From an uncultured Kiritimatiellota bacterium (lineage in GTDB: Bacteria > Verrucomicrobiota > Kiritimatiellia > RFP12 > UBA1067), in the NCBI GenBank assembly GCA_934643865.1, contig CAKUCX010000011.1:6451-70450 (forward strand): DNA of 64,000 nt, written 5' to 3'. Both the position numbers and the translations under genes were made by a program. The notes below the pieces were generated by a model that saw only the letters and a program-made list of their open reading frames with translations, searched no databases and was not told where the DNA came from. Shown piece after piece: positions 16,495-24,518 of this stretch; positions within the stretch are counted from its first letter, which is position 1; each line of letters opens with the position of its first letter.

Positions 16495-16503
16495 ATTATA
16501 CCA
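16495..16503 (-). promoter_or_regulatory. Extended -10 promoter (TGGTATAAT) of the m5C methyltransferase
   Basis: TGGTATAATGC lies 22 nt before the ATG at 16472 and is the first promoter of the restriction-modification cluster. Confidence 0.6.
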
Positions 16504-16615
16504 TTTTGCCCGTCTCGCCGCGCCCCGCAGAAGACCGCGATTCAACGCGCCCCGACCCGCACACGCGGGGAAGCTCCATTCACGCCCACACCGCGCGCAG
16601 CGTCGTGCCGGAGGC

Positions 16616-18922
16616 TCAGTCCTCGCGCGTCACACCCGTGCGAAGGAGCGGCAGCACGCGCTCCGCGCGCCGGTCGTAGTTGAAGACGGTGAAGCCCCCG
16701 AGGCCCAGCTCGCGCACGGCCTCGATCTGCTTCGCGAGCCGCACGCCGTCCGTCCCGTCGTTCTCCCAGCAGGAGAGGCCGATGCCGGGGTAGAGCTTCA
16801 CCTTCTTCCCCACGGCCTCCATCTGCGTGCGCACCTGGCTGCGGAACATCGCGGCGGACTCGACGTAGTCCATGTGGCACGCGAAGTCCAGCCAGCCCGC
16901 GCGGCACCACGCCGGCCAGTCCTGCGCCACCGTCTCGGGATCGCTCGCCGGGTTGCGGAAGAGCGCCGCCGAGACCTGCACCCCCGGCGCCTCCCTGCGG
17001 ACGCGCGTGGCGACCGTCTCGACGACCCGGGAGATGTTCCCCGTGCGGAAGCGTGTCCATTCGCGCTTCAGCGTCGCCTTCGCGCCGTACACCGCGCCGG
17101 GCCAGTTCGTGACCGCGTGGCCGAGCGCCGCCTCGAAGCGCGCGCGGCACTCCGCGCAGAAGCAGCTCTCGCCGCCGGGATAGCGGATGTAGTCGAAGTG
17201 GACGCCGTCCGCCCCCTTCTTCGCGAGTTCGACCATCGCGTCGATCTCCAGCTGCTGGTTCGCGGGATGCGACGGACAGAGCCAGCGCCGCAGTGCCCTG
17301 CCCTTTGCGTCCACCTGCGTGCGCCCCGCCGCCGCCATCTGATCCTCGAACGCCTTCGACGTGTGCGAGCCCATGTTCCAGCAGACCTTCCACACGTGCA
17401 TCTTCACGCCGTACTTCCGGCACGCCGCCCGGCACTGCTCGAACGCATCGCCCTTCGTCGCCACGTCCGCCGCCACGGGCAGCACCTGCGAGGAATAGAA
17501 CGCCACGCCGCCCCACGCGAGGTTCGGGATGACCGCGTTGAAGCCGTTCTCCTTCAGGAAGCGGATGGAGGCGTCCCAGTCGCGGTCGCCGCCGAGGCCG
17601 CGCGCGCTGTGGCACCAGAACGCGCGGTGTTCGCCCGGCTTCGACGGACGCTCCGCCAGCCACGCGCGCATCTCCGCCGCCTTCTTCTCCGCCGCCGCCG
17701 TCTGCGCCTCGATCTTCTTCTCCAGGGACGGCGCGAGCGCACGGGCAATCGCGCGCATGAAGTCGGCCGGTGCCCCCTCCGTGCCCCCCAGCCACACGTG
17801 GCTCATGAAGAGCCCCGCCTTCGTGCGGACGAGCGCGGGGATGCCGAGCGGCTTCCGCGCGCCGTCCGCCCATTCCGCCACCACCTCCACCCCCGCGTCC
17901 GGCACGGGGACCTGCGTCATCCACGACGCCTGGGGGACGAACGCGGGCTGCCCCGCGAGGCCCGCCCCCGCCTTGAGGAAGCCCGCGATCGACGCGCCGC
18001 CGCCGTCGTCCGGGCGGCGGGCGCCCTTCACGCGCACGCCCAGCAGCTCGTAGACCCCGCGTGGCTGCGAGTAGCACGCCAGGATCCGGCCGCCCCCCTC
18101 GACGTAGGCGCGCAGAAGCGCCAGCTTCTCAGACGGGACCTGCGGGTTGTAGGGGAGGACGACGGCGGCCATGCCCTTCAGCGCCTCCGCCGTGAGGTCC
18201 GTGTCCGCCACGATCACCGCCTCCACGCCGATCGCGCGCAGGGAGGCGCCCACCGTGCCCGCGAAACTCAGGTAGCTCTTCGCGTCCGCCCCGCCCTTCG
18301 CGGCAAGCGAATCCGCGTAGACGACCGCAACGTCCGGCTCGCCCCCCGCCACGGCGACGTTCGCGATGGCGCACCGCGCCCGCCCCGTCCCCGCGCGCCA
18401 CCCGGAAATGCGCACGGCGGTGATGGCCCCCCACCCCGCCGGCGCCCCCTCGGGCGCGCACTTCGCCTTCATCACCGTCACGCGCTGCCACGCGCCGCTT
18501 CCCTCCTCGGGGGAGAAGCTGCCGTGGTACCAGCCCTCTCCGCTGCGGAAGTAGCAGCTGAAGGCGCTGAACTGCGAAAGGTCGTCGCAGTAGAAGTCGA
18601 ACTGGAGGCCCGGCCGCAGGCGCAGGTCGCAGGGGAGCCTGATGTCCCAGCTCGCCCGCGCGGGCGGCTTCGCCTGGGTGAAGTCCGCCGTCATCTCCAC
18701 CACGCCCGGCGCCGCGAGGCGCGTCGGCGGCGTCGCCGCGCCGCTCGAAACGGCCGCCTTCAGGGCGGCGGCGTTCGTGAGGACGCTCCAGGACGCCAGC
18801 ACCTTCGCCCCGCCGGCGGCGGGCGCGGCGGGCAGCGGCGGCAGCCTGTCGGCGCACCCCGCCACCAGGAGCAGGGCCAGCCCCGGAAATCCAAACGTCG
18901 CGACAAACAGGTTCGTCCTCAT
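16616..18922 (-). CDS. GHL10-type glycoside hydrolase-like lipoprotein
   Basis: The 768-residue protein has a lipoprotein signal ending in LLLVAGC. Residues 60-190 look like a carbohydrate-binding beta-sandwich. Residues 200-330 resemble a glutamine-amidotransferase-like domain (VVLPYNPQVPSEKLALLRAY, GGGRILACYS) as found in hydrolases with a beta-galactosidase trimerisation domain. The C-terminal 350 residues match the GHL10 (DUF187) barrel: HRAFWCHSARG, GFNAVIPNLAWGG, GVHFDYIRYPG and GLGGFTVFNYD. Enzymes of this type act on extracellular polysaccharide; the substrate is unknown. AAGGAAGG precedes the ATG, and the gene follows a PqiC-like lipoprotein gene by 20 nt. Confidence 0.72.
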   Translation of the reverse strand: MRTNLFVATFGFPGLALLLVAGCADRLPPLPAAPAAGGAKVLASWSVLTNAAALKAAVSSGAATPPTRLAAPGVVEMTADFTQAKPPARASWDIRLPCDLRLRPGLQFDFYCDDLSQFSAFSCYFRSGEGWYHGSFSPEEGSGAWQRVTVMKAKCAPEGAPAGWGAITAVRISGWRAGTGRARCAIANVAVAGGEPDVAVVYADSLAAKGGADAKSYLSFAGTVGASLRAIGVEAVIVADTDLTAEALKGMAAVVLPYNPQVPSEKLALLRAYVEGGGRILACYSQPRGVYELLGVRVKGARRPDDGGGASIAGFLKAGAGLAGQPAFVPQASWMTQVPVPDAGVEVVAEWADGARKPLGIPALVRTKAGLFMSHVWLGGTEGAPADFMRAIARALAPSLEKKIEAQTAAAEKKAAEMRAWLAERPSKPGEHRAFWCHSARGLGGDRDWDASIRFLKENGFNAVIPNLAWGGVAFYSSQVLPVAADVATKGDAFEQCRAACRKYGVKMHVWKVCWNMGSHTSKAFEDQMAAAGRTQVDAKGRALRRWLCPSHPANQQLEIDAMVELAKKGADGVHFDYIRYPGGESCFCAECRARFEAALGHAVTNWPGAVYGAKATLKREWTRFRTGNISRVVETVATRVRREAPGVQVSAALFRNPASDPETVAQDWPAWCRAGWLDFACHMDYVESAAMFRSQVRTQMEAVGKKVKLYPGIGLSCWENDGTDGVRLAKQIEAVRELGLGGFTVFNYDRRAERVLPLLRTGVTRED

Positions 18923-18942
18923 GAAACCTTCCTTGCGTGGGG

Positions 18943-19572
18943 TCATTTCTTCTCGGAAGCGGGCGCAACCGTCTTCAGCGACTTGAGCGCCTCGGCAAGC
19001 GCGGCGTCGACGGCCTGCGAAAAGGCCTGCGCATAGTCGCCGTCCGCCGCATCCGCCGCGCCGGCGCCCGCGCCCTGCAGGACGACGGTGCGCGGGCCGC
19101 GTCCGGCCTTCACGACGTCGAGCGCCACGGCCGCGCGCGCGCGGCGCCGGCCGGGCGTGCGGCAGTCGAGCGAGAGGTCGACAACCTGCACCTCCACCTG
19201 CGCATCGGCCCAGGCGGCGCTCGAAAGGCCGACGACGGAGCCGAAACGGCCGTCCGCGCCGAGCCGCCGCCGCACAGGCGCGCGCAGAAGCGAGGCGGGG
19301 GAGGAGGCGAAGACGTTGTAGTGGTCGAAGGCGACCGACCCGTCCGCGCGCCGCACGACGAACGGCGGCTTGTCGTAGGGGGCGTCCACGGCGACGGCGC
19401 CCACGCGCGTCGTCCCGAACGCGGGCTTTGCCGCGCCTTCCGCAGACGGGACGGCCGGCAGGAGATCCGGGGCGACGTCGAGCGTCCAGGCCCTTGTCTC
19501 CGGCGCCGTCGAGGAGAGGCAGCCCGCGCAGCAGCAGGCAAGCGGGACGCCAACGAGCGAACATCCTCTCAT
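18943..19572 (-). CDS. PqiC/ABC-transport auxiliary-like lipoprotein
   Basis: The 209-residue protein carries a lipoprotein signal (ACCCAGC). The body resembles the ABC_trans_aux family: an opening WTLDVAP strand, VGAVAVDAPYDKPPFVVRR, then DHYNVFASSPASLLRAPV, followed by a strand-rich end. Such proteins (PqiC, YmbA) sit at the outer membrane and work with MCE-type lipid transporters, but no MCE genes are visible here. GGAGG lies 9 nt before the ATG at 19572; a GTG three codons earlier is the alternative. It is 18 nt after the metallophosphoesterase gene and 20 nt before the GHL10 gene. Confidence 0.6.
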   Translation of the reverse strand: MRGCSLVGVPLACCCAGCLSSTAPETRAWTLDVAPDLLPAVPSAEGAAKPAFGTTRVGAVAVDAPYDKPPFVVRRADGSVAFDHYNVFASSPASLLRAPVRRRLGADGRFGSVVGLSSAAWADAQVEVQVVDLSLDCRTPGRRRARAAVALDVVKAGRGPRTVVLQGAGAGAADAADGDYAQAFSQAVDAALAEALKSLKTVAPASEKK

Positions 19573-19590
19573 GCTTCGCACCCTCCGCCC

Positions 19591-20328
19591 CTAGCGGCCG
19601 ATCTCCAGGCGGGCCGCGCACTTCTCCGGCAGCCCCGCCGCGCGGTTGCGCGCCATCGCCGCCTGCACGTCGTACGCGAGCCGGCGGAAGCGCACCCGCC
19701 GCGCCGCCATGTCGTAGATGACGTAGGAGGCGCGCGGATCGCCGTCGCGCGGCTGCCCCACGGAGCCGACGTTGATGAAGAGGCGCTGCCCGAGTTCGGG
19801 CGTGAAGTCGCCCAGCTGGTAGTGGACGACGCCGCCCGGCTCGTTCGCGTAGATGATCGGCACGTGCGTGTGCCCGTGGAAGCAGAGCGGCGTCTTCTGG
19901 TAGCTGAAGTTCGCCTCGGCCTGCTGGTTCTCGAAGACATAGCCCCAGTGGGCCGGACGGTCGAGCGTCGCATGAACGAGCATGAAGCCCATCACGGGCT
20001 TCTGGAGCGGCAGGTCGTGGAGCCAGGCGATGTCACCCCCCGAGAGCTGGCTGCGCGTCCACGCCACCACGTGGGCCGCGCTCGGATGGAAATCGGCCAG
20101 ATTCGTCTCGGGATAGGCGACGTAGTGGTCGTGGTTGCCCTGCACGCACGGGCATCCCAGCTCGTCGCGCACCATGCGGATGCATGCGGCCGGCGCGGCG
20201 TTGTAGCCCACGATGTCGCCCACGCACGCAAAGTCGGTCGCCCCTTGCGCGCGCGCGTCGTCCACGACGACCCTCAGGGCGTCAATGTTCGCGTGGATGT
20301 CGCCAAGAATCGCGTAGACTCGCCCCAT
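19591..20328 (-). CDS. Calcineurin-like metallophosphoesterase
   Basis: The 245-residue cytoplasmic protein has the two-metal phosphoesterase motifs in order: AILGDIHANIDAL (Asp, His), CVGDIVGYN (Asp), VQGNHDHYV (Asn-His), LVHATLD (His) and CFHGHTHVP (GHxH). Close relatives are small phosphodiesterases of the YfcE/MJ0936 type. The substrate is not predictable. The ATG at 20328 has GAGG just upstream; a GTG four codons earlier is possible. It lies between ispD and the PqiC-like gene on the same strand. Confidence 0.85.
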   Translation of the reverse strand: MGRVYAILGDIHANIDALRVVVDDARAQGATDFACVGDIVGYNAAPAACIRMVRDELGCPCVQGNHDHYVAYPETNLADFHPSAAHVVAWTRSQLSGGDIAWLHDLPLQKPVMGFMLVHATLDRPAHWGYVFENQQAEANFSYQKTPLCFHGHTHVPIIYANEPGGVVHYQLGDFTPELGQRLFINVGSVGQPRDGDPRASYVIYDMAARRVRFRRLAYDVQAAMARNRAAGLPEKCAARLEIGR

Positions 20329-20361
20329 TCGACCTCGCACTCCTCCCCGACGCGTCCGCCC

Positions 20362-21042
20362 TCAGCCCTTCAGGACGACGGCGGCGGCCAGCTGAAGATC
20401 CTCCGCCGTCGTGATCTTCAGGTTCGGCTTTTCGCATTCGAAGATCTTGACGGGCTCGCCGAGCAGCTCCACGGCGGCGGCGTCGTCCACGACGTCCGCC
20501 TTCTGCTCCGCGACGGCCGCGTAGGCCCTCTTGAGGAGGCGCACGTCGAACGCCTGCGGCGTCTGGACGGCCCACAGCTTCGCGCGATCCTCCGTGCGCG
20601 TGACGGTCGTGCCCTTCTCGACGAACTTCACCGCGTCCCAGATGCGGCGGCCGACCACCGCCGCGCCGCCGCGCCGGGCGAGCTTGACCACCTCGGCGAT
20701 CGTCTCGGGCTTCACGCAGGGCCGCGCCCCGTCGTGGACGACGACGACGCGCGTGTCGGCATCCAGCTCCTTCAGGCCGTTCATCACCGAATCCTGCCGC
20801 TTCGCGCCGCCGGCCACGACCGCCCGCACCTTCGAGATGCCGAACATCCTGACGACGGCCTTCGCGGCGATGAGCTGGTCCTTGCGCACCACGAGAACGA
20901 TCTGGTCGACATCCGAGCAGTGTTCAAAGGCGAGAAGGCTCCACGCCACCACAGGCTTGGGGCCCAGATTCAGAAACGCCTTGTCCGTCCCCGCACCCAT
21001 GCGCTCGCTCTTCCCCGCCGCCACGATAATCGCCGTAACCAT
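20362..21042 (-). CDS. ispD: 2-C-methyl-D-erythritol 4-phosphate cytidylyltransferase
   Basis: The 226-residue enzyme converts MEP and CTP to CDP-ME in the non-mevalonate isoprenoid pathway. The nucleotide-binding signature AIIVAAGKSERMG is at the N-terminus. VVVVHDGARPCV near residue 100 and the TPQAF segment near 165, with NLKITTAEDL at the C-terminus, complete the family pattern. A TGGTAGACT box lies about 70 nt upstream. Confidence 0.92.
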   Translation of the reverse strand: MVTAIIVAAGKSERMGAGTDKAFLNLGPKPVVAWSLLAFEHCSDVDQIVLVVRKDQLIAAKAVVRMFGISKVRAVVAGGAKRQDSVMNGLKELDADTRVVVVHDGARPCVKPETIAEVVKLARRGGAAVVGRRIWDAVKFVEKGTTVTRTEDRAKLWAVQTPQAFDVRLLKRAYAAVAEQKADVVDDAAAVELLGEPVKIFECEKPNLKITTAEDLQLAAAVVLKG

Positions 21043-21115
21043 CTTCTGTGGACTTCCCTTCTCTTCTGCTCATTTCTCGTTCACATTCAACCGTGCGCAC
21101 ATCGCGCTTTCCGTT

Positions 21116-21124
21116 AGTCTACCA
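21116..21124 (-). promoter_or_regulatory. Extended -10 promoter (TGGTAGACT) of ispD
   Basis: TGGTAGACT preceded by a T run, about 73 nt before ispD. It matches the form of the other promoters in this window, with TAGACT in place of TATACT. Confidence 0.5.
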
Positions 21125-21173
21125 AAAAGGACACGCAGCGTCCAGCCGTCGCCCGGCCCGCCGGGCCGGCGGT

Positions 21174-21602
21174 TCACCTCCGCGTTCCCTGCAAACGCCC
21201 CTGGGCATCGCGGTAGGTCGTGCGTCCCGACGAATCCGTCGTCGCCGTGCCCGTCAACCGGCCCTGCGTATCGCGGTAGATGACCTTTCCGCTTGAATCC
21301 CTGTACGACGTCCCCGTCGTCCGGCCCATCGCGTCGCGGTACGTCGTCTTCCCATATGCGTCTGTCGTCGCCGTGCCCTGACTGCGCCCCATCGCATCGC
21401 GGAACGTCGTCCGATCGCCGGAGACCGTGGCCGTGCCCTGGCTGCGCCCCATCGCGTCGCGGTACGTCGTCCTTCCATATGCGTCTGTCGTCGCGGTGCC
21501 CTGCTGCCGTCCCATCGCGTCGCGGTACGTCCGCCTGTCCGTTCCCGCAGCAAGCGCCGCCCCCGCGACAACCGCGGAAACGACAATCAGAAGTCTCTTC
21601 AT
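21174..21602 (-). CDS. Secreted tandem-repeat protein (YRDAMGR repeats)
   Basis: The 142-residue protein has a signal peptide (MKRLLIVVSAVVAGAALA). Almost all of the rest is six imperfect copies of a 19-22 residue unit of the form TYRDAMGRSQGTATTDAYGR. The unit suggests short beta-hairpins, as in YD/RHS-like or WG-type repeats, and an extracellular structural or binding role. GAGGAGG precedes the ATG. The repeat is also clear in DNA, so copy number could vary between strains. No known family was recognised with certainty. Confidence 0.75.
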   Translation of the reverse strand: MKRLLIVVSAVVAGAALAAGTDRRTYRDAMGRQQGTATTDAYGRTTYRDAMGRSQGTATVSGDRTTFRDAMGRSQGTATTDAYGKTTYRDAMGRTTGTSYRDSSGKVIYRDTQGRLTGTATTDSSGRTTYRDAQGRLQGTRR

Positions 21603-21752
21603 GACATTCCTCCTCTAGCCTAGAACCCTGGGGAGCCTCGAACGAAGGAGAGACCTGAACGCCCCCCTGCACCCCTGCGCCCCCTCAACCAACCGAACAC
21701 AGCATACCACGAACGGAACATCCGTGTCAATTGCGCAAAACGCCGGATTACA

Positions 21753-21761
21753 TGGTATACT
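21753..21761 (+). promoter_or_regulatory. Extended -10 promoter (TGGTATACT) of the FAD oxidoreductase
   Basis: TGGTATACT lies 58 nt before the ATG at 21820, with a possible -35 TTGCGC at 21731. Confidence 0.6.
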
Positions 21762-21819
21762 GGAACACATCGCGCCCCCGCATGTGCGGGCGCGCGGCAG
21801 AAAAAAAGGAGAAGAGGAC

Positions 21820-23214
21820 ATGGACATGACGCGCAGGGCATTCTTCGGGACTTCGCTCGCGGCGGGAACGTGCGCGGCGGCGGGTGGTGGAACGGCCGCG
21901 CGCGGGGTGCGCTTCGCCGAGCCGGGCCGGGAACTTCCCGTGGACGACTGGGCGGACGTGATCGTGTGCGGGGGTGGCCCCGCCGGCGTCGCCGCCGCCG
22001 TCGCCGCCGCGCGCGCGGGGAAGAAGGTGCGTCTCTTCGAGCTGCGGGGGTGCCTGGGCGGCGTGTGGACGGCGGGGCTTCTCACCTACATCTTCGACTT
22101 CGACAAGAGCGCGACAGACCGCGAGATCATGAAGCGGCTCGACGCCTATGGCGCGCGGACGGTTGACCGTCCCGGCGCGGCGGGCCTGGCGTACTATCCG
22201 GACGGGCTCGACAAGAACTGGGTCTACGAGCCCGAGTACATGAAACTCGTCTGCGAGGACATGTGCCTGGAGAGCGGCGTGCGCGTGACGCTCCACACGA
22301 CGGTCGTCGCGGCCTGGCGCGACGCGGCGGGGAAGAACATCGCGACCATCGTCACGGAGTCGAAGAGCGGGCGGCAGGCCTGGCGCGCGAAGACGTTCAT
22401 CGACTGCACGGGCGACGGCGACCTCGCCGCCCAGGCGGGCTGCGGGTTCGACCTCGGCTGGACGCCCGACGGCTTCGGCCAGCCGGCGACCCTGAACGCC
22501 CTCGTCGTCGTGAAGGACGGCGACGCCATCCGGGACTATGTGTCCAACGAGCCCGCGATGTGGACGCGCGCCGTCTCCAAGGGGAAGCCGATCTGCCACC
22601 ACATCGAGGCGTCCCACCGTCTGCGTGACCTCCTGCATGCGCAGGGACTCGACCCGAGCTACGGCGATCCCACGCTCTTCCGCTGCCACGACAACCTCTT
22701 CTGCTTCATGGCGACGCACGCCTACCGGCTGCGTCTCGACGACGCCCAGGCGATCTCCGACGCGACGATCCGCGCGCGCAAGGAGATCTTCCGCCTTGCG
22801 GACGCCCTGGCGCGCCTTGGCGGCATCTGGACCGGCTTCCGCGTTGCGTACACGGCGGAGCAGATCGGCCACCGCGACGCGCGGCGTATCCACGGGCGCT
22901 ACACCGTCACGCGCGCGGACGTGGCGGCGGGGCGGCGCTTCGAGGACGCGGTGACGGAGTCGCGCTTCGGCATCGACATCCACGGGCTCGACAAGAAGGC
23001 GAACGACGAACGGGCGGCGGGGCAGAACTTCGGCGCGAAGTTCCGTCCGTTCCAGATCCCGCTTCGCGCCTGCCGCGCGCGCGACGTCGACAACCTTTAC
23101 ATGGCGGGGCGCTGCATCTCCGGCGACTTCATCGCCCACGCGAGCTACCGCGTGACGGGCAGCTCCGTCGCGCAGGGCGAGGCGGTTGGCAGGGCCGCCG
23201 CCGGTTTGCTATAA
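21820..23214 (+). CDS. Tat-exported FAD-dependent oxidoreductase
   Basis: The 464-residue protein begins with a twin-arginine signal, TRRAFFGTSLAAG, so it is probably exported folded. ADVIVCGGGPAGVAAAVAAA is the FAD-binding Rossmann motif near residue 50. FIDCTGDGDLAAQAGC and NLYMAGRCISGDFIAHASYR near the end are the second FAD contact regions of the FAD_oxidored (PF12831) family. The family is abundant in Planctomycetes and Verrucomicrobia next to sugar-degrading enzymes. Its substrate is unknown. GGAGAAGAGG precedes the start. The TAA stop lies within the -10 box of metK. Confidence 0.82.
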   Translation: MDMTRRAFFGTSLAAGTCAAAGGGTAARGVRFAEPGRELPVDDWADVIVCGGGPAGVAAAVAAARAGKKVRLFELRGCLGGVWTAGLLTYIFDFDKSATDREIMKRLDAYGARTVDRPGAAGLAYYPDGLDKNWVYEPEYMKLVCEDMCLESGVRVTLHTTVVAAWRDAAGKNIATIVTESKSGRQAWRAKTFIDCTGDGDLAAQAGCGFDLGWTPDGFGQPATLNALVVVKDGDAIRDYVSNEPAMWTRAVSKGKPICHHIEASHRLRDLLHAQGLDPSYGDPTLFRCHDNLFCFMATHAYRLRLDDAQAISDATIRARKEIFRLADALARLGGIWTGFRVAYTAEQIGHRDARRIHGRYTVTRADVAAGRRFEDAVTESRFGIDIHGLDKKANDERAAGQNFGAKFRPFQIPLRACRARDVDNLYMAGRCISGDFIAHASYRVTGSSVAQGEAVGRAAAGLL

Positions 23215-23215
23215 T
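23207..23215 (+). promoter_or_regulatory. Extended -10 promoter (TGCTATAAT) of metK
   Basis: TGCTATAAT, with a TTGGCA -35 at 23186-23191 spaced 18 bp. The TAA stop of the preceding gene is bases 23212-23214, inside the -10 hexamer. Confidence 0.7.
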
Positions 23216-23223
23216 ACGCCCAT

Positions 23224-23322
23224 CGAAGCATCAGGAAGCGGACGCCCGTGCGTCCGTGCCAACCGAGCGGGAACGCCACGGTGGCTGGGGATCCACCCCG
23301 GATGCGCTTCGCAAGTACGAAG
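23224..23322 (+). ncRNA. Probable SAM-I/SAM-IV-clan riboswitch in the metK leader
   Basis: The leader folds by eye into a P1 stem (23224-23232 with 23301-23311, two bulged bases) enclosing three hairpins: CGGACGC/GCGTCCG, GCCA/TGGC and GGGG/CCCC. The order AGGAAGC, hairpin, GTGCCAACC, then CCACGGTGG and a G4/C4 hairpin resembles the core of SAM-I and SAM-IV aptamers (GAAGC and GCAACC elements). The 3' P1 strand CTTCG (23307-23311) can pair instead with CGAAG at 23318-23322 beside the ribosome binding site, which would be a compact switch. The location before metK fits. A covariance search would decide. Confidence 0.6.
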
Positions 23323-23336
23323 AAAGAGAGCACAAC

Positions 23337-24518
23337 ATGGCAAAACATGCCGGACGGCACGTTTTCACTTCCGAATCGGTTTCGGAAGGTCATCCTGACA
23401 AGGTTGCGGACCAGATTTCAGACGCGATCCTCGACGCCTGCCTGAAGGGCGATGCGCAGGCCCACGTCGCGTGCGAGACGATGGTGGGGCCGAACCTCGT
23501 CGTCAACATGGGCGAAATCGCGGCGCGCGGCTACGAGAAGGTGAACCCCCAGGAGATCGCGCGTGCGGTCGTGAAGGACATCGGCTACGACCGCCCCGGT
23601 GAGGGTTTCAGCTGGGACACGTTCAACTACCTGAGCGCCCTCCACGGGCAGAGCCCCGACATCGCGCAGGGCGTCAACCGCGCGAAGGCCGAGAAGCAGG
23701 GCGCGGGCGACCAGGGGATGATGTTCGGCTACGCGACGAACGAGACGAAGTGCCTCATGCCGGCGCCGCTCGTCTACGCGCACGAGCTGCTGCGCCACTT
23801 CACGAAGCTGCGCAAGTCGGGCGAGATGCCGTTCCTGCGCCCCGACGCGAAGAGCCAGCTCTCCGTCGCGTACGAGGACGGGCGGCCGGTCGCCATCGAG
23901 ACGGTCGTCCTCTCGCACCAGACGACCGAGGCGGGCGCGTGCCGGAAATGCTACGCCGAGCTGGAGGAGATCGCGCGCGACGTCCTCGCCGGGACGGGCC
24001 TCCTGACGGCGCGCACGAAGTTCCACGTGAACCCCACGGGCAAATTCGTGGTGGGCGGCCCGACGGGCGACAGCGGCCTGACGGGGCGCAAGATCATCGT
24101 CGACACCTACGGCGGCATGGCCGCGCACGGCGGCGGCGCGTTCAGCGGCAAGGACCCGTCGAAGGTGGACCGCAGCGCGGCCTACTACGCGCGCTACGCG
24201 GCGAAAAACATCGTCGCGGCGGGGCTCGCGGACCGTTGCCAGATCCAGGTGGCCTACGCGATCGGCGTCGACCGGCCCGTCTCCGTGTGCGTGAAGACGT
24301 TCGGCACGAACCACAGCGTCACGAACGAGCAGCTGGAGAAGGTGATCCTCTCGGGAAAGGTGTTCGACTTCCGTCCGTACGCGCTCATCGCCGACCTCGG
24401 CCTCACGAAGCCAAAAGGCTGGCGCTACCGCGACACCTCCACCGGCGGGCACTTCGGCCACGCCGGCTTCCCGTGGGAGAAGACGGACCGGGCGGCGGCG
24501 CTCAAGGCCGCGCTCTAG
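23337..24518 (+). CDS. metK: S-adenosylmethionine synthetase
   Basis: The 393-residue enzyme makes SAM from methionine and ATP. Signatures in order are FTSESVSEGHPDKVADQISDA-type N-terminus (key part SEGHPDK), GAGDQGMMFGYA, the GGxxGDSGLTGRK loop and GGGAFSGKDPSKVDRSAAY. The start at 23337 gives the normal N-terminus MAKHAG. The frame is open further upstream, but that stretch is the structured leader. The 3' end overlaps the convergent pyruvyl transferase gene by 17 bp. Confidence 0.96.
   Translation: MAKHAGRHVFTSESVSEGHPDKVADQISDAILDACLKGDAQAHVACETMVGPNLVVNMGEIAARGYEKVNPQEIARAVVKDIGYDRPGEGFSWDTFNYLSALHGQSPDIAQGVNRAKAEKQGAGDQGMMFGYATNETKCLMPAPLVYAHELLRHFTKLRKSGEMPFLRPDAKSQLSVAYEDGRPVAIETVVLSHQTTEAGACRKCYAELEEIARDVLAGTGLLTARTKFHVNPTGKFVVGGPTGDSGLTGRKIIVDTYGGMAAHGGGAFSGKDPSKVDRSAAYYARYAAKNIVAAGLADRCQIQVAYAIGVDRPVSVCVKTFGTNHSVTNEQLEKVILSGKVFDFRPYALIADLGLTKPKGWRYRDTSTGGHFGHAGFPWEKTDRAAALKAAL

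Noticed and set aside
23256..23336. The 27-codon in-frame extension upstream of metK
   Set aside because: It lies across the structured leader, and known MetK proteins begin near MAKHAG; there is no ribosome binding site before it.
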